DNA of 64,000 nt from Clostridia bacterium. GTDB lineage: Bacteria > Bacillota > Clostridia > Lachnospirales > Lachnospiraceae. The position numbers and the translations under genes were made by a program. Location of the stretch: contig CAJTIM010000006.1 in assembly GCA_910576325.1 (NCBI GenBank), forward strand, positions 1 through 64,000. The letters run 5' to 3'. Below, one piece after another: positions 27,543 to 34,814 of this stretch. Position 1 is the stretch's first letter, and each line of letters starts with the position of its first letter. The notes below the pieces were generated by a model, which was given only the letters and a program-made list of their open reading frames with translations, was not told the origin of the DNA and did no database searches.

Positions 27543-28323
27543 AAACCAAACTCCCAAAAGCCTTGTTTAAGGTTTTTCCTAACGCACCAGGAACTTTGCA
27601 GCCTATCCTGACAAACGGATTTAATAATGGCGTAATCCAAATTTGGTGTCCTTTTTGTTTCGCTATTTCCCGGACCATTTCAAATGTACAAACATATTCT
27701 TCATTTTGTGGAAAAAATAATCCGCTTTCTTTTTGATCGATTAACTCTTTTACTCCCTCACATAATATATTAATATGGCACATGCTCCTACGATTCTTAA
27801 TTTCAGGAAATACAGGGCTTTTCTGTGCAATCTTAACCAACGTCTGATAGTTGCCTTTACACCCATCGCCATAAATCATTGGCGGCCGTAAAACTGCTAT
27901 TCGGAACTCTTCTGTCTCCATTCCATTTAAAATCTTTTCTGCATCCCATTTACTCTTTCCATAAAGTGTGTTAGGATTAGGTTTTGTCTCCTTATTAATA
28001 CTCCCAGAGATAATTCCATAAACACTCATAGAACTCATAAATATAAATTGCTTTACACCTGCATTCTTTGCTTTTTTGGCAACCTCGATAGGAAGAGCCT
28101 TGTTGATCTTCTGATATAGCTCATACATTTCTGGCTTTTCTTTTTTATGAACGATTCCCGCCACATGAAACACTGTATCATAGTCAGAAAAACTTTTCTT
28201 TTTCCAGGAATCGCCTATCATGTCTATGGTATCTACCTGATAGTCATTAGGCCACTGATTCAGCCATTGTTCTACTGAGGTTCCAATATAACTACCTGCC
28301 CCAGTTATCAACACATGTATCAT
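27529..28323 (-). CDS. NAD-dependent epimerase/dehydratase (extended SDR)
   Basis: 264 aa. VLITGAGSYIGTSVEQWL is the NAD loop, FMSSMSVYG the Ser region and TLYGKSKWDAEKIL the catalytic Tyr-x-x-x-Lys. It is shorter than GalE (~330 aa). Such short SDR proteins often pair with a WcaJ-like sugar transferase, as here, and may reduce or epimerise the 4-keto group of the first sugar. Exact reaction unknown. Confidence 0.75.
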   Translation of the reverse strand: MIHVLITGAGSYIGTSVEQWLNQWPNDYQVDTIDMIGDSWKKKSFSDYDTVFHVAGIVHKKEKPEMYELYQKINKALPIEVAKKAKNAGVKQFIFMSSMSVYGIISGSINKETKPNPNTLYGKSKWDAEKILNGMETEEFRIAVLRPPMIYGDGCKGNYQTLVKIAQKSPVFPEIKNRRSMCHINILCEGVKELIDQKESGLFFPQNEEYVCTFEMVREIAKQKGHQIWITPLLNPFVRIGCKVPGALGKTLNKAFGSLVYARD

Positions 28324-28336
28324 ACTTTTCCCTCAT

Positions 28337-28960
28337 CTATTTTCTAACTATCCTCTTTAATCTGCCTGTTCCACCTTCAACTACTCCCTCATGCTTCATC
28401 ACCGATAATATCGTTCCAATAAAGCACTTTGTATCAAAGAAAAAACTCATTTTCTCCACATACTCCCCATCCAGCTTGGCCTTCACCGGAATCTCCAGCT
28501 CATCTCTCCCGTTAATCTGAGCCCACCCAGTAAGGCCAGGCATCACATCATTCGCCCCATACTTATCCCTCTCTTCAATCAAATCATACTGATTCCAAAG
28601 CGCTGGCCGCGGACCGATAATACTCATATCCCCTTTCAGGATATTTAAAATCTGCGGCAGTTCATCCAGCGAGGTCTTCCGCAGAAACCCGCCCGCTTTT
28701 GTAATATACTGTTCTGGATTCGACAGCAGATGGGTAGGAACATCTTTCGGAGTATCTATCCGCATAGTGCGAAATTTCAAAATATAAAAATGTTTTTTGT
28801 GAATTCCAACTCTTTTCTGCCGGAACAATATCGGTCCTCTCGAATCACATTTAATCCAAATAATCAGGACACAAAAAAGAGGTAATAATACAATTACCCC
28901 AATACCTGACAATAAAATATCCATTATTCTTTTCCATTTTAAATAGCTTTTCTTTGACAT
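28337..28960 (-). CDS. Initiating polyprenyl-phosphate sugar-1-phosphate transferase (cluster A)
   Basis: About 207 aa, small PglC/WcaJ-core type. One membrane segment (ILLSGIGVIVLLPLFCVLII) is followed by ILKFRTMRID, SLDELPQILNILKGDMSIIG and PRPALW, the catalytic Asp-Glu and Pro-Arg-Pro motifs, then MPGLTGWAQINGRDE. It moves a sugar-phosphate from UDP-sugar to undecaprenyl phosphate and so starts the repeat unit. The ATG at 28960 has GGGAAGG a few nt upstream. A TTG at 28972 directly after the loaP stop is the alternative. Confidence 0.9.
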   Translation of the reverse strand: MSKKSYLKWKRIMDILLSGIGVIVLLPLFCVLIIWIKCDSRGPILFRQKRVGIHKKHFYILKFRTMRIDTPKDVPTHLLSNPEQYITKAGGFLRKTSLDELPQILNILKGDMSIIGPRPALWNQYDLIEERDKYGANDVMPGLTGWAQINGRDELEIPVKAKLDGEYVEKMSFFFDTKCFIGTILSVMKHEGVVEGGTGRLKRIVRK

Positions 28961-28972
28961 CTGCCTTCCCAA

Positions 28973-29479
28973 TCATTTCTTCGCTATAATCTCCAAGCCT
29001 ACCTTCGTATCCAACATTCTCCCAAACAAGGGAAGCTCCAGGCATGCCTCCCGCCTGTGGCGGTCTATCCTTTTGATATATCCCTCCAGCCCCTTCAATG
29101 GACCATTCAGGATCACAATTCGATCCTGTTCCATCAATCCTGTTGACATTTTTACCAGCTGTTCTTCCCCGCCAAGCTTTAATAAAAATGCTTTTTCTGC
29201 CTCTGTCAATGCAATAATTTGCTCTCCTGTTTTTAAAAGCTTTGTCAGACCTATTACTTTTTTCAACCCTTGATAAAGTACTCCCGAATCCTTGCTGATT
29301 AGGAAAACATATCCTGGAAAAAGCAATTTTTTTTGTCTGTGCCAGCTTCCCTGATACCGCTTCATCTCCTCAAAATACGGAAGAAAGCTACTCTCCAAAA
29401 TTTCCTGCGGAATCACTGTCCGGCATTGTTTGACAATCTCTTTTTCGCTGCCTGTCCTTACCTGTATCACATACCACAT
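28973..29479 (-). CDS. loaP: LoaP-type NusG paralogue (cluster A antiterminator)
   Basis: 168 aa. It starts MWYVIQVRTGSEKEIV, an NGN domain, with the LFPGYVFLI segment near residue 65 and a C-terminal KOW domain (IVILNGPLKGLEGYIKRIDRHRR near residue 125). LoaP proteins are specialised NusG relatives that let RNA polymerase read through terminators in long polysaccharide or metabolite operons and bind a hairpin in the nascent leader RNA. I chose ATG 29479 because homology starts there and cluster B's copy has exactly the same length. It is the first cluster A gene. A leader element (29544-29640) shared with loaP-B lies upstream. Confidence 0.88.
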   Translation of the reverse strand: MWYVIQVRTGSEKEIVKQCRTVIPQEILESSFLPYFEEMKRYQGSWHRQKKLLFPGYVFLISKDSGVLYQGLKKVIGLTKLLKTGEQIIALTEAEKAFLLKLGGEEQLVKMSTGLMEQDRIVILNGPLKGLEGYIKRIDRHRREACLELPLFGRMLDTKVGLEIIAKK

Positions 29480-29543
29480 ATAAGCTCTGCCCTTCCTTTT
29501 TACAAATTGATAATCCATATATTCTAAACAATTCCGCAAAAAA

Positions 29544-29559
29544 GGTAAGCTTCGCCATT
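29544..29559 (-). promoter_or_regulatory. Conserved leader box 2 upstream of loaP-A
   Basis: AATGGCGAAGCTTACC on the minus strand. The same 16 bases with one change (AATGGCGAAGCATACC) stand at 56891-56906 upstream of loaP-B, at a similar distance (about 50 nt) after the leader hairpin. Confidence 0.6.
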
Positions 29560-29610
29560 TCACCATCAAAAAGATGCTGATACAGATACACAATCATAAC
29601 CTCTTACCCT

Positions 29611-29640
29611 TTAAAACGCGGCAATGCGACGATTTCAAAG
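29611..29640 (-). promoter_or_regulatory. LoaP leader hairpin, cluster A
   Basis: On the minus strand AAATCGTCGC-ATT-GCCGCGTTT folds into a stem of C-G, G-C, U-G, a C/C mismatch, G-C, C-G, extended by A-U pairs. The same 30-base element recurs at 56953-56981 with 26 of 30 bases equal and the loop bases changed while the stem is kept. Likely the LoaP recognition RNA, or a leader structure it controls. Confidence 0.6.
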
Positions 29641-29703
29641 CTTAAGATTTTGTCGTTACAGTTCAGCCTTATAAATACTTTGCGCCAAGCTGTGCAATAG
29701 AAT

Positions 29704-29866
29704 TATTTATTAAATATTCTATACTGAAGCTCTTCTGACAACTGCTCTCAGAAGGTCCTTCGCTCCTAGGCTTCTGCAGAGAACCGAGGTACCTCTGGCA
29801 GTCCCCCCTTTTCACGAAGGCTTTCATCCGTTACGGATATCGGCCCGCCTCAAGACCAAACCTATC
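29704..29866 (-). ncRNA. Guide RNA (omega-RNA-like) of the TnpB/TldR-like protein
   Basis: The region directly after the tnpB-like stop is GC-rich and structured. CCTTCG (29815-29820) pairs with CGAAGG (29757-29762). Then CTTCTGA/TCAGAAG (29732-29738 with 29748-29754) makes a 7-bp terminal hairpin with a 9-nt loop, followed by AGCTTCAG. This is the layout of the right end of IS200/IS605-type elements, where the omega-RNA scaffold ends and flanking DNA becomes the guide. The predicted guide starts at 29723: TATAGAATATTTAATAAATA. Ends are inferred, not measured. Confidence 0.65.
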
Positions 29867-31006
29867 TTATCTAAATAATAGCTGTTTCCCTTGTTGATTT
29901 AATTTGTACTCTAAAACCTTTAAAAAACCTGACGGTGCTGTCTGCATGTGATAAACACCGCTAAATCTTACCCCATCCAGCTTTACCCGGCCTGTTTCTT
30001 CTATATAAAAGCAGGAGCCGCTGGAGCTGATTTCCTGTGCAAGCTTATATTGTGATTGCTTCTGCAATACAGCTTGCTTCCGGCAAAGCTCCTGATAAAT
30101 AAGTCTCGCTTTCTGATACTTATTTGAGTAAACCCAGTGATTACTGCCCTTTTTTATTCGGCCATTTGGTTCATAATTCCCGGGATTCATGCTTCTTCGG
30201 CTTCGTTCCATATACTGACTGAGTTCACGCTTTTTTTGCTCCAGCCTGCGGTTTTTAAACGGAAGAATATATGTGTGTATTTGATTTTGTGTTACAGCCT
30301 CCACCTTTTGGCAGCCTATATCTAATCCTACTACACCAGTCGCATCTTCATTTCTTTTAACAGGTACATCTCCCTTGAGAACTATTTCCAAAAAATACCT
30401 GTCTTTTCCGCGAATTACAGATTTTTTAATTCTGCAATAGCGTATTTCCCGTTTTAAAGCCTCTTCTTCGTACCAGTTCCAATTTTTTCTATCAATTGGA
30501 ATTGTAAGCCCCTTCCAGACAAGGTTTCCTTCCCTGAATTTAATTGATGAACGATTTGTCTTTCCTGAAAGGCTTTTCAGCTGCCCCTGCTTTTTCAGAT
30601 ATACTTGACTGGCGCTTCCCTTCACTAAGCCATCTATGGCCTGACCAACCTCGCTTGCCAGATTCTGAACAATAGGGCTGTCCGTATGTTCCGAAAAATA
30701 CTGTCGATATTCTGTTGTTTCCTTGCAGATATCATAATTTCGAAGCTGATACTTAGCTACAAGACTGTCACGCTCCTGTAAAAGTTTTTTTCGTGCTTTC
30801 TTCTCTGTGGTATAAAGCAATGCTTCTTTATTCGCCCGATACAATTTTGTTTGAGACATTTGCTTATATCGTTTCATGGCATTTTGTAGTAAAGCATTAT
30901 ATATCTGCCGATTTATTTCAAACCGCTTTTCTAACACATGCTGCTGCCACAATTCTGTTTTTAATGGCAATGTCAAAACAAAATACTTATTCTGGAAATC
31001 TGACAC
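29867..31006 (-). CDS. C-terminally truncated TnpB, TldR-like RNA-guided DNA-binding protein
   Basis: 379 aa, start GTG with GAGGTGA 7 nt upstream. It matches Clostridial TnpB proteins from the start (KYFVLTLPLKTELWQQHVLEKR) through the WED/REC region to RuvC-I (VVGLDIG, Asp229) and RuvC-II (FYIEETG, Glu336). It then stops soon after APSGFLKVLEYKLNQQGKQ. The target-nucleic-acid/zinc region and RuvC-III with the last catalytic Asp are absent, and the linker after Glu336 is shortened, so DNA cutting is unlikely. The frame is otherwise open with good signals, which argues for kept function. TnpB relatives that lost nuclease activity (TldR) act as RNA-guided repressors. No transposase TnpA is present. 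It lies just downstream of the invertible promoter and upstream of loaP-A. A dying IS copy is the alternative. Confidence 0.75.
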   Translation of the reverse strand: MSDFQNKYFVLTLPLKTELWQQHVLEKRFEINRQIYNALLQNAMKRYKQMSQTKLYRANKEALLYTTEKKARKKLLQERDSLVAKYQLRNYDICKETTEYRQYFSEHTDSPIVQNLASEVGQAIDGLVKGSASQVYLKKQGQLKSLSGKTNRSSIKFREGNLVWKGLTIPIDRKNWNWYEEEALKREIRYCRIKKSVIRGKDRYFLEIVLKGDVPVKRNEDATGVVGLDIGCQKVEAVTQNQIHTYILPFKNRRLEQKKRELSQYMERSRRSMNPGNYEPNGRIKKGSNHWVYSNKYQKARLIYQELCRKQAVLQKQSQYKLAQEISSSGSCFYIEETGRVKLDGVRFSGVYHMQTAPSGFLKVLEYKLNQQGKQLLFR

Positions 31007-31011
31007 AGCGC

Positions 31012-31045
31012 TTCACCTCAGATTGGAAACTAATTTGCAGGTGAA
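31012..31045 (-). promoter_or_regulatory. Stem that can hide the ribosome site of the tnpB-like gene
   Basis: TTCACCT (31039-31045) can pair with AGGTGAA (31012-31018), which contains the Shine-Dalgarno of the GTG start at 31006. Loop about 20 nt. It may limit translation or be a vestige of the element's left end. Confidence 0.4.
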
Positions 31046-31073
31046 AATTTTCGTAGAGTATTTAACTCTATGA
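31044..31073 (+). repeat. Inverted repeat IR-L of the invertible segment (30 bp)
   Basis: Exact 30-bp inverted partner of 31279-31308. Its centre TAGAGT-ATTTA-ACTCTA is itself a dyad, as expected of a tyrosine-recombinase core site with two binding arms and a short crossover spacer. Confidence 0.9.
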
Positions 31074-31075
31074 TA

Positions 31076-31102
31076 GCAGGAGGGAATCCCTTCTGCTTTT
31101 TT
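31076..31102 (+). terminator. Intrinsic terminator inside the invertible segment
   Basis: GCAGGAGGG-AAT-CCCTTCTGC forms a 9-bp stem with one G-U pair and a 3-nt loop, followed by six T on the plus strand. It acts rightward now and would act leftward (toward loaP-A) after inversion. On the minus strand the same hairpin is at the 5' end of the promoter's transcript. Confidence 0.75.
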
Positions 31103-31109
31103 CTAAGAT

Positions 31110-31138
31110 ATCATAGCACAAATCTTGTGAAACGTAAA
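31110..31138 (-). promoter_or_regulatory. Invertible sigma-A promoter reading toward cluster A
   Basis: Minus strand: -35 TTTACG (31133-31138), 17-nt spacer, -10 TATGAT (31110-31115) with TG one base before it (extended -10). The predicted start is near 31103. Confidence 0.7.
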
Positions 31139-31278
31139 CATATTTCTTTGTTTTTCAATTTTTTACTTAATATTTCCATAAAATTCCTTAAGCATCTTCC
31201 GGTTCTACCATTTCTTTTATCTATTTCTTCGAAATCCATATATCTTTTCTCTAAAACAATCAAAACAATAGTTGCTTT

Positions 31279-31308
31279 TCATAGAGTTAAATACTCTACG
31301 AAAATTTT
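31279..31308 (-). repeat. Inverted repeat IR-R of the invertible segment (30 bp)
   Basis: Exact inverted copy of 31044-31073; I compared all 30 positions and found no mismatch. It lies about 95 bp beyond the end of the recombinase gene. Confidence 0.9.
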
Positions 31309-31401
31309 ATATTCCCCCGACTTCCCCCTCTCTCTGTTTTCATCACATTCATATTTTATCCTTTAAAGCTTTAAAATATATACATATAATAAATAAACCT
31401 T

Positions 31402-32428
31402 TTAAGATATCAGTTCTGGTGAGTATAAGAGAATTTTATCCATATTTTCTCTTTTTTGTTCCATAGAAGAATGTACATATCGATTCAAGGTTATACTTAC
31501 ATCAGCATGTCCAAGAATCTCGCTCAATGATTTTGCATCAAATCCTTCCTCAATATATCTTGTTGCAAATGTATGTCGAAGTACATGAAAATTCATCCTT
31601 TCTATATTACATTTCTGTAAATAGCCTTTTAATATATTTTCTAATGTCCGAGGTTCGATAAACCGTTCTCTGCTTCCTGTTAAAAGATAAGCGTCCTCCG
31701 GAAGCTCCTTCAGTTTTTCCAATCGCTCCATCAGTAGCGCCGGAATCGGTATATCGCGAACAGAATGAGGACTTTTCGGTTCCGTTATAATAATCTTTGT
31801 TTTTTTTTCCTTCTCCGTTAAGGTTCTGAATTCTCTGCATTGTATTGCGTATGCAGAGAATTCCTTCCTTATATAATATATGCTGCCGCTTTAATGCGCA
31901 TACCTCACCCAAACGTAAACCCATATACAAGCTAAACAAAATGCCTGTTTTTTTCAAGCTATTATCCTGCAGTAAGAATTCCACTAGTTCCATACAATTT
32001 TGTCTGTCTAAGACCTTTACCCGGGGATCGCTGTGCCTTATCCTAACCAGTTCAAAATGACATGGTACTTCCATATCAAAATACACTGCATAAAGACATA
32101 TTTCTTTTAAAATTGTCAGAAGATCCTTTACCGTTTTTTCAGATAATCCGCTTTTTCCGTTCTTTCTCCCACGTTCAAGCTTTTTTTGTACAAACAGCTC
32201 TACAACCTCTGTCGTAAGCTGCTCCATCTTCCAGGCACCCAGATCCGGGATAATGTGATTATGAATCATATTGTAGTATTTTACATAGGAGGATTCCTTG
32301 ACTCGGAGCTTTGTATTTTTCAGCCACTGTACGGCTATTGTTTCAAGCCGAATTGACTTATACTTAGCAGGTTTTAACTGTGTTAGCCTATGAGTTACAG
32401 TTGTTAATTGTTTTTCTTTTGTTTTCAT
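31402..32428 (-). pseudogene. Tyrosine recombinase (invertase), split by a frameshift in A9
   Basis: Starts ATG 32428 with AAAGGAGG 7 nt upstream. The first frame gives the core-binding domain and the first catalytic Arg (LYMGLRLGEV, Arg172). The second frame gives PKSPHSVRDIP with Lys, HVLRHTFATRY (His and Arg), LGHADV and the nucleophile Tyr in LNRYVH. All catalytic residues are intact. The frames meet at nine A (31800-31808, T on the plus strand); eight A would join them into about 341 aa. So it is either a fresh frameshift, a phase-variable tract, or a site of polymerase or ribosome slippage. By position it is the enzyme that flips 31044-31308. Confidence 0.85.
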
Positions 32429-32631
32429 ATATAATCCTCCTTTGTTTTTTTGATTATATACGAAATATGATACTTATTTGTGGCTTGCCAATTGTCAAGA
32501 ATAAAAATCTATCTATTCTATATATTTTCAAATGGATAAAAAAGACTCTATATTCTTATGCTTGGATACCAATATATTGGTTTTTGAAAATGTATTTGCA
32601 GAAATAACTTTGAAATAAATATAGAAAATAT

Positions 32632-32670
32632 ATACATAAGGCCTCCTGTCAGGAGAACCTTATGTATTTT
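32632..32670 (-). terminator. Terminator hairpin after cluster B
   Basis: ATACATAAGG and CCTTATGTAT close a long stem with CTCCTG/CAGGAG inside; a T-rich stretch follows on the minus strand and TTTT on the plus strand. It separates the last cluster B gene from the recombinase. The rest of 32429-32680 shows only the recombinase leader, with a TTGACA at 32493-32498 but no well-spaced -10. Confidence 0.7.
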
Positions 32671-32680
32671 AGCATGTATC

Positions 32681-33814
32681 CTATAAACCTTGCTTTAGAG
32701 TCTCCGCCACCTTTTCAATCTCCTCTTCCGTTAAATACGGATGGATAGGCAGACAGAGCACCCGATTGCACAGCTCTTCTGTAACCGGACAGTTTGCTTC
32801 TGCACTGTAGGTTCCCTGGAATGCTCCCTGCTTATGCATAGGTTTTGTATAATAAATCATTGTAGGAATTCCTTGTGCTTTCAGCCTTTCCTGCATCGCT
32901 GTTCTATCTATATCCTGCGACAGCTGAATCGTATACTGTGCCCAGGAGCTATAGTAGCCTTCCGTTACTGTGGGAAGTATCAGACCGGAAACACCAGACA
33001 AACACTTTGTATAAAGCTCTGCTGCTTTGTTTACATCATCCAGCTCATAATCTTTAAATGCCTGAAGCTTCTGCTGCAAAACAGCAGCCTGCAATGTGTC
33101 CAGCCTGCTGTTCATGCCCAGACGGATATTGTCGTACTTATCCTCCCGGTTCTTTCCATGGACGGCTATAGAGCGCATCCGCTCTGCAAGCATATCATCA
33201 TCTGTAAATATAGCCCCGCCATCTCCATAACATCCTAGGGGCTTTGCGGGGAAAAAGGAAGTAGTGCTGATATCACCAAAAGAACAGGCACGCTTTTCTC
33301 CTATTCTTCCTCCGAATCCCTGAGCGCCATCCTCCAGCAACAAAAGATGATATTTATCGCATATTCTGCGAATTGCTTTATATTCTGCCGGAAGTCCGAA
33401 TAAGTCCACTCCAATTACTGCACGGGGCTTGTACCTTCCATCTGTCAGCACCTTTTTTACCTCTTGTTCCAGGGCTTCCGGATCCAAATTGTAGGTCTCC
33501 TTCTTCACATCTACGAATACCGGTGTTGCCCCAATGGCAGCCGGACATTCGCCGCTGGAAAAAAAAGTAAAGTCCGGAACGAATACTGCGTCACCGGAAC
33601 CTATGCCCCAGGCCATCAATGCTATACTTATAGCATCCGTCCCGTTTCCGCAGGTGATACAGTGTTTTACACCAACATAATCGGCTAAAGTATTCTCAAG
33701 AGCAGTAACCTGTTCTCCAGATATAAAATGTGCTGAAAATAATACCTCTGCGATGGATTTATCAATAGAATCTTTTAGTTTCTCATATTGTCTTTGCAGG
33801 TCTCTGAATTGCAT
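32681..33814 (-). CDS. wbpE: WbpE/WlbC-type UDP-3-keto-uronate aminotransferase
   Basis: About 377 aa DegT-family PLP enzyme. TCGNGTDAISIALMAWGIG binds phosphate, LLEDGAQGFGG holds the Asp, and TSFFPAKPLGCYGDGGAIF holds the catalytic Lys; that last segment and RLGMNSRLDTLQAAVL are near-identical to Pseudomonas WbpE. It aminates C3 of UDP-2-acetamido-3-keto-glucuronate. ATG 33814 starts at the homology boundary, with GGTGGAGGCGG upstream. It is last in cluster B although the pathway partners are at 45-52 kb. Confidence 0.85.
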   Translation of the reverse strand: MQFRDLQRQYEKLKDSIDKSIAEVLFSAHFISGEQVTALENTLADYVGVKHCITCGNGTDAISIALMAWGIGSGDAVFVPDFTFFSSGECPAAIGATPVFVDVKKETYNLDPEALEQEVKKVLTDGRYKPRAVIGVDLFGLPAEYKAIRRICDKYHLLLLEDGAQGFGGRIGEKRACSFGDISTTSFFPAKPLGCYGDGGAIFTDDDMLAERMRSIAVHGKNREDKYDNIRLGMNSRLDTLQAAVLQQKLQAFKDYELDDVNKAAELYTKCLSGVSGLILPTVTEGYYSSWAQYTIQLSQDIDRTAMQERLKAQGIPTMIYYTKPMHKQGAFQGTYSAEANCPVTEELCNRVLCLPIHPYLTEEEIEKVAETLKQGL

Positions 33815-33855
33815 ATTTTTCCGCCTCCACCATAATAACAAATAGCTTTCAAACT

Positions 33856-33999
33856 CTATTTTGTATTTCCAATTAATTTTTTCATTAATGCTATAATATT
33901 ATCTTTCGTTCTAAAGTTCTCCTCAAGCACATATTTGGCATCAATTTCTATATCAAAAGTATCTTTCCTTAATAATGTGCTCCTTAATTTATAAAATTT
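33856..33999 (-). pseudogene. C-terminal remnant of an acyl carrier protein
   Basis: A start-less frame encodes LLRKDTFDIEIDAKYVLEEN, then FRTKDNIIALMKKL, like helices III-IV of acyl carrier proteins (F-D-I-E-I ... ENF ... I..L). The phosphopantetheine Ser region is gone. It suggests that an ACP-dependent function was lost between the methyltransferase and wbpE. Nothing else is visible in 33815-34076. Confidence 0.4.
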
Positions 34000-34076
34000 T
34001 TACACTTTATTATAACATCAAAATTCTTTTATAATTTCTTACCCTATTTCCTTAAAATAACCTTATTTAAAATATA

Positions 34077-34814
34077 TTATTTATCCTTTTTTGCCAATAT
34101 TACAAAATGATACCCTACTATTGATTTAAATTTACACCAACTATCATTTTTGCATATTACTTTTCTTGGATCCTGATAATTGAAGCAGAGTACCCTACTG
34201 GCTATTCCAAAAAGCGCAAAAACATTATCCAGTAAGAACATTCCCCATCCATCCGTTTTTAAAATATGGAATTTGTACTTTACCAAAAGTTTCTTATAAA
34301 ATCCAACCGAATGAAATTTAACATTTTCCAAATGTTCAACAGAACTTAGATGTAATTTTAATTTTAACCTCCGTATTAATGTATATATAGAATATTTTGT
34401 ATGGCCAGAAATATATATGATTCCTCCAGGTTTTAAAACTCTTTTTAACTCTATAATCGTTTTTTCATAATCTGTCGAATAATAAATAACAGACTGTACA
34501 AAAAGAAAATCAAAAAATTCACTATCAAAAGGCAAGTTATCAATACTAGCTTTTTGATAGTGAAATCCTGAATAAGTAAAAGGAACCTCATCAAACAAAT
34601 CAATTGCATATACATTTGTAAAATGATTTTTAAGTAATGAAAAAGAATAATTACCATTTCCACATCCAACATCAAGAATTTTTACGTTTCTTTCTCTAGA
34701 AAGTAAATATTCTTTAAGATACAGCCAACCCAAACTATATCTTCCTACTTCTTCTTGATCACACTTCCATTCATTATTAAATTTTCGCTCATATACATCT
34801 TTTAAATTATTCAT
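34077..34814 (-). CDS. Class I SAM-dependent methyltransferase
   Basis: 245 aa. ILDVGCGNGNYSFSLL near residue 45 is motif I. IDNLPFDSEFFDFLFVQSVI and LKRVLKPGGIIYISGH follow in the Methyltransf_11 order. It overlaps the upstream deacetylase-like gene by 8 nt. It probably methylates a sugar or a precursor in cluster B; no further clue. Very AT-rich. Confidence 0.8.
   Translation of the reverse strand: MNNLKDVYERKFNNEWKCDQEEVGRYSLGWLYLKEYLLSRERNVKILDVGCGNGNYSFSLLKNHFTNVYAIDLFDEVPFTYSGFHYQKASIDNLPFDSEFFDFLFVQSVIYYSTDYEKTIIELKRVLKPGGIIYISGHTKYSIYTLIRRLKLKLHLSSVEHLENVKFHSVGFYKKLLVKYKFHILKTDGWGMFLLDNVFALFGIASRVLCFNYQDPRKVICKNDSWCKFKSIVGYHFVILAKKDK

Larger units (their letters stand above)
31044..31308. 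other. Invertible promoter segment (phase switch) for cluster A
   Basis: 265 bp bounded by perfect 30-bp inverted repeats, with 205 bp between them. It contains one strong promoter firing leftward toward the tnpB-like gene, loaP-A and cluster A, and one intrinsic terminator acting rightward. A tyrosine recombinase gene stands immediately beside it. In the present orientation the cluster would be on. After inversion the promoter would face the recombinase as antisense, and the terminator would block leftward read-through. Confidence 0.85.

Noticed and set aside
29867..31006. Annotating the tnpB-like gene as an active IS605 transposon nuclease
   Set aside because: RuvC-III and the zinc region are missing, no tnpA is nearby, and no clear left end is seen; cutting activity is unlikely.
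32453..32498. Promoter for the recombinase built from TTGACA and TATAAT
   Set aside because: Spacing is wrong (34 nt to TATAAT, 20 nt to a weaker TATCAT); I could not define a convincing pair.
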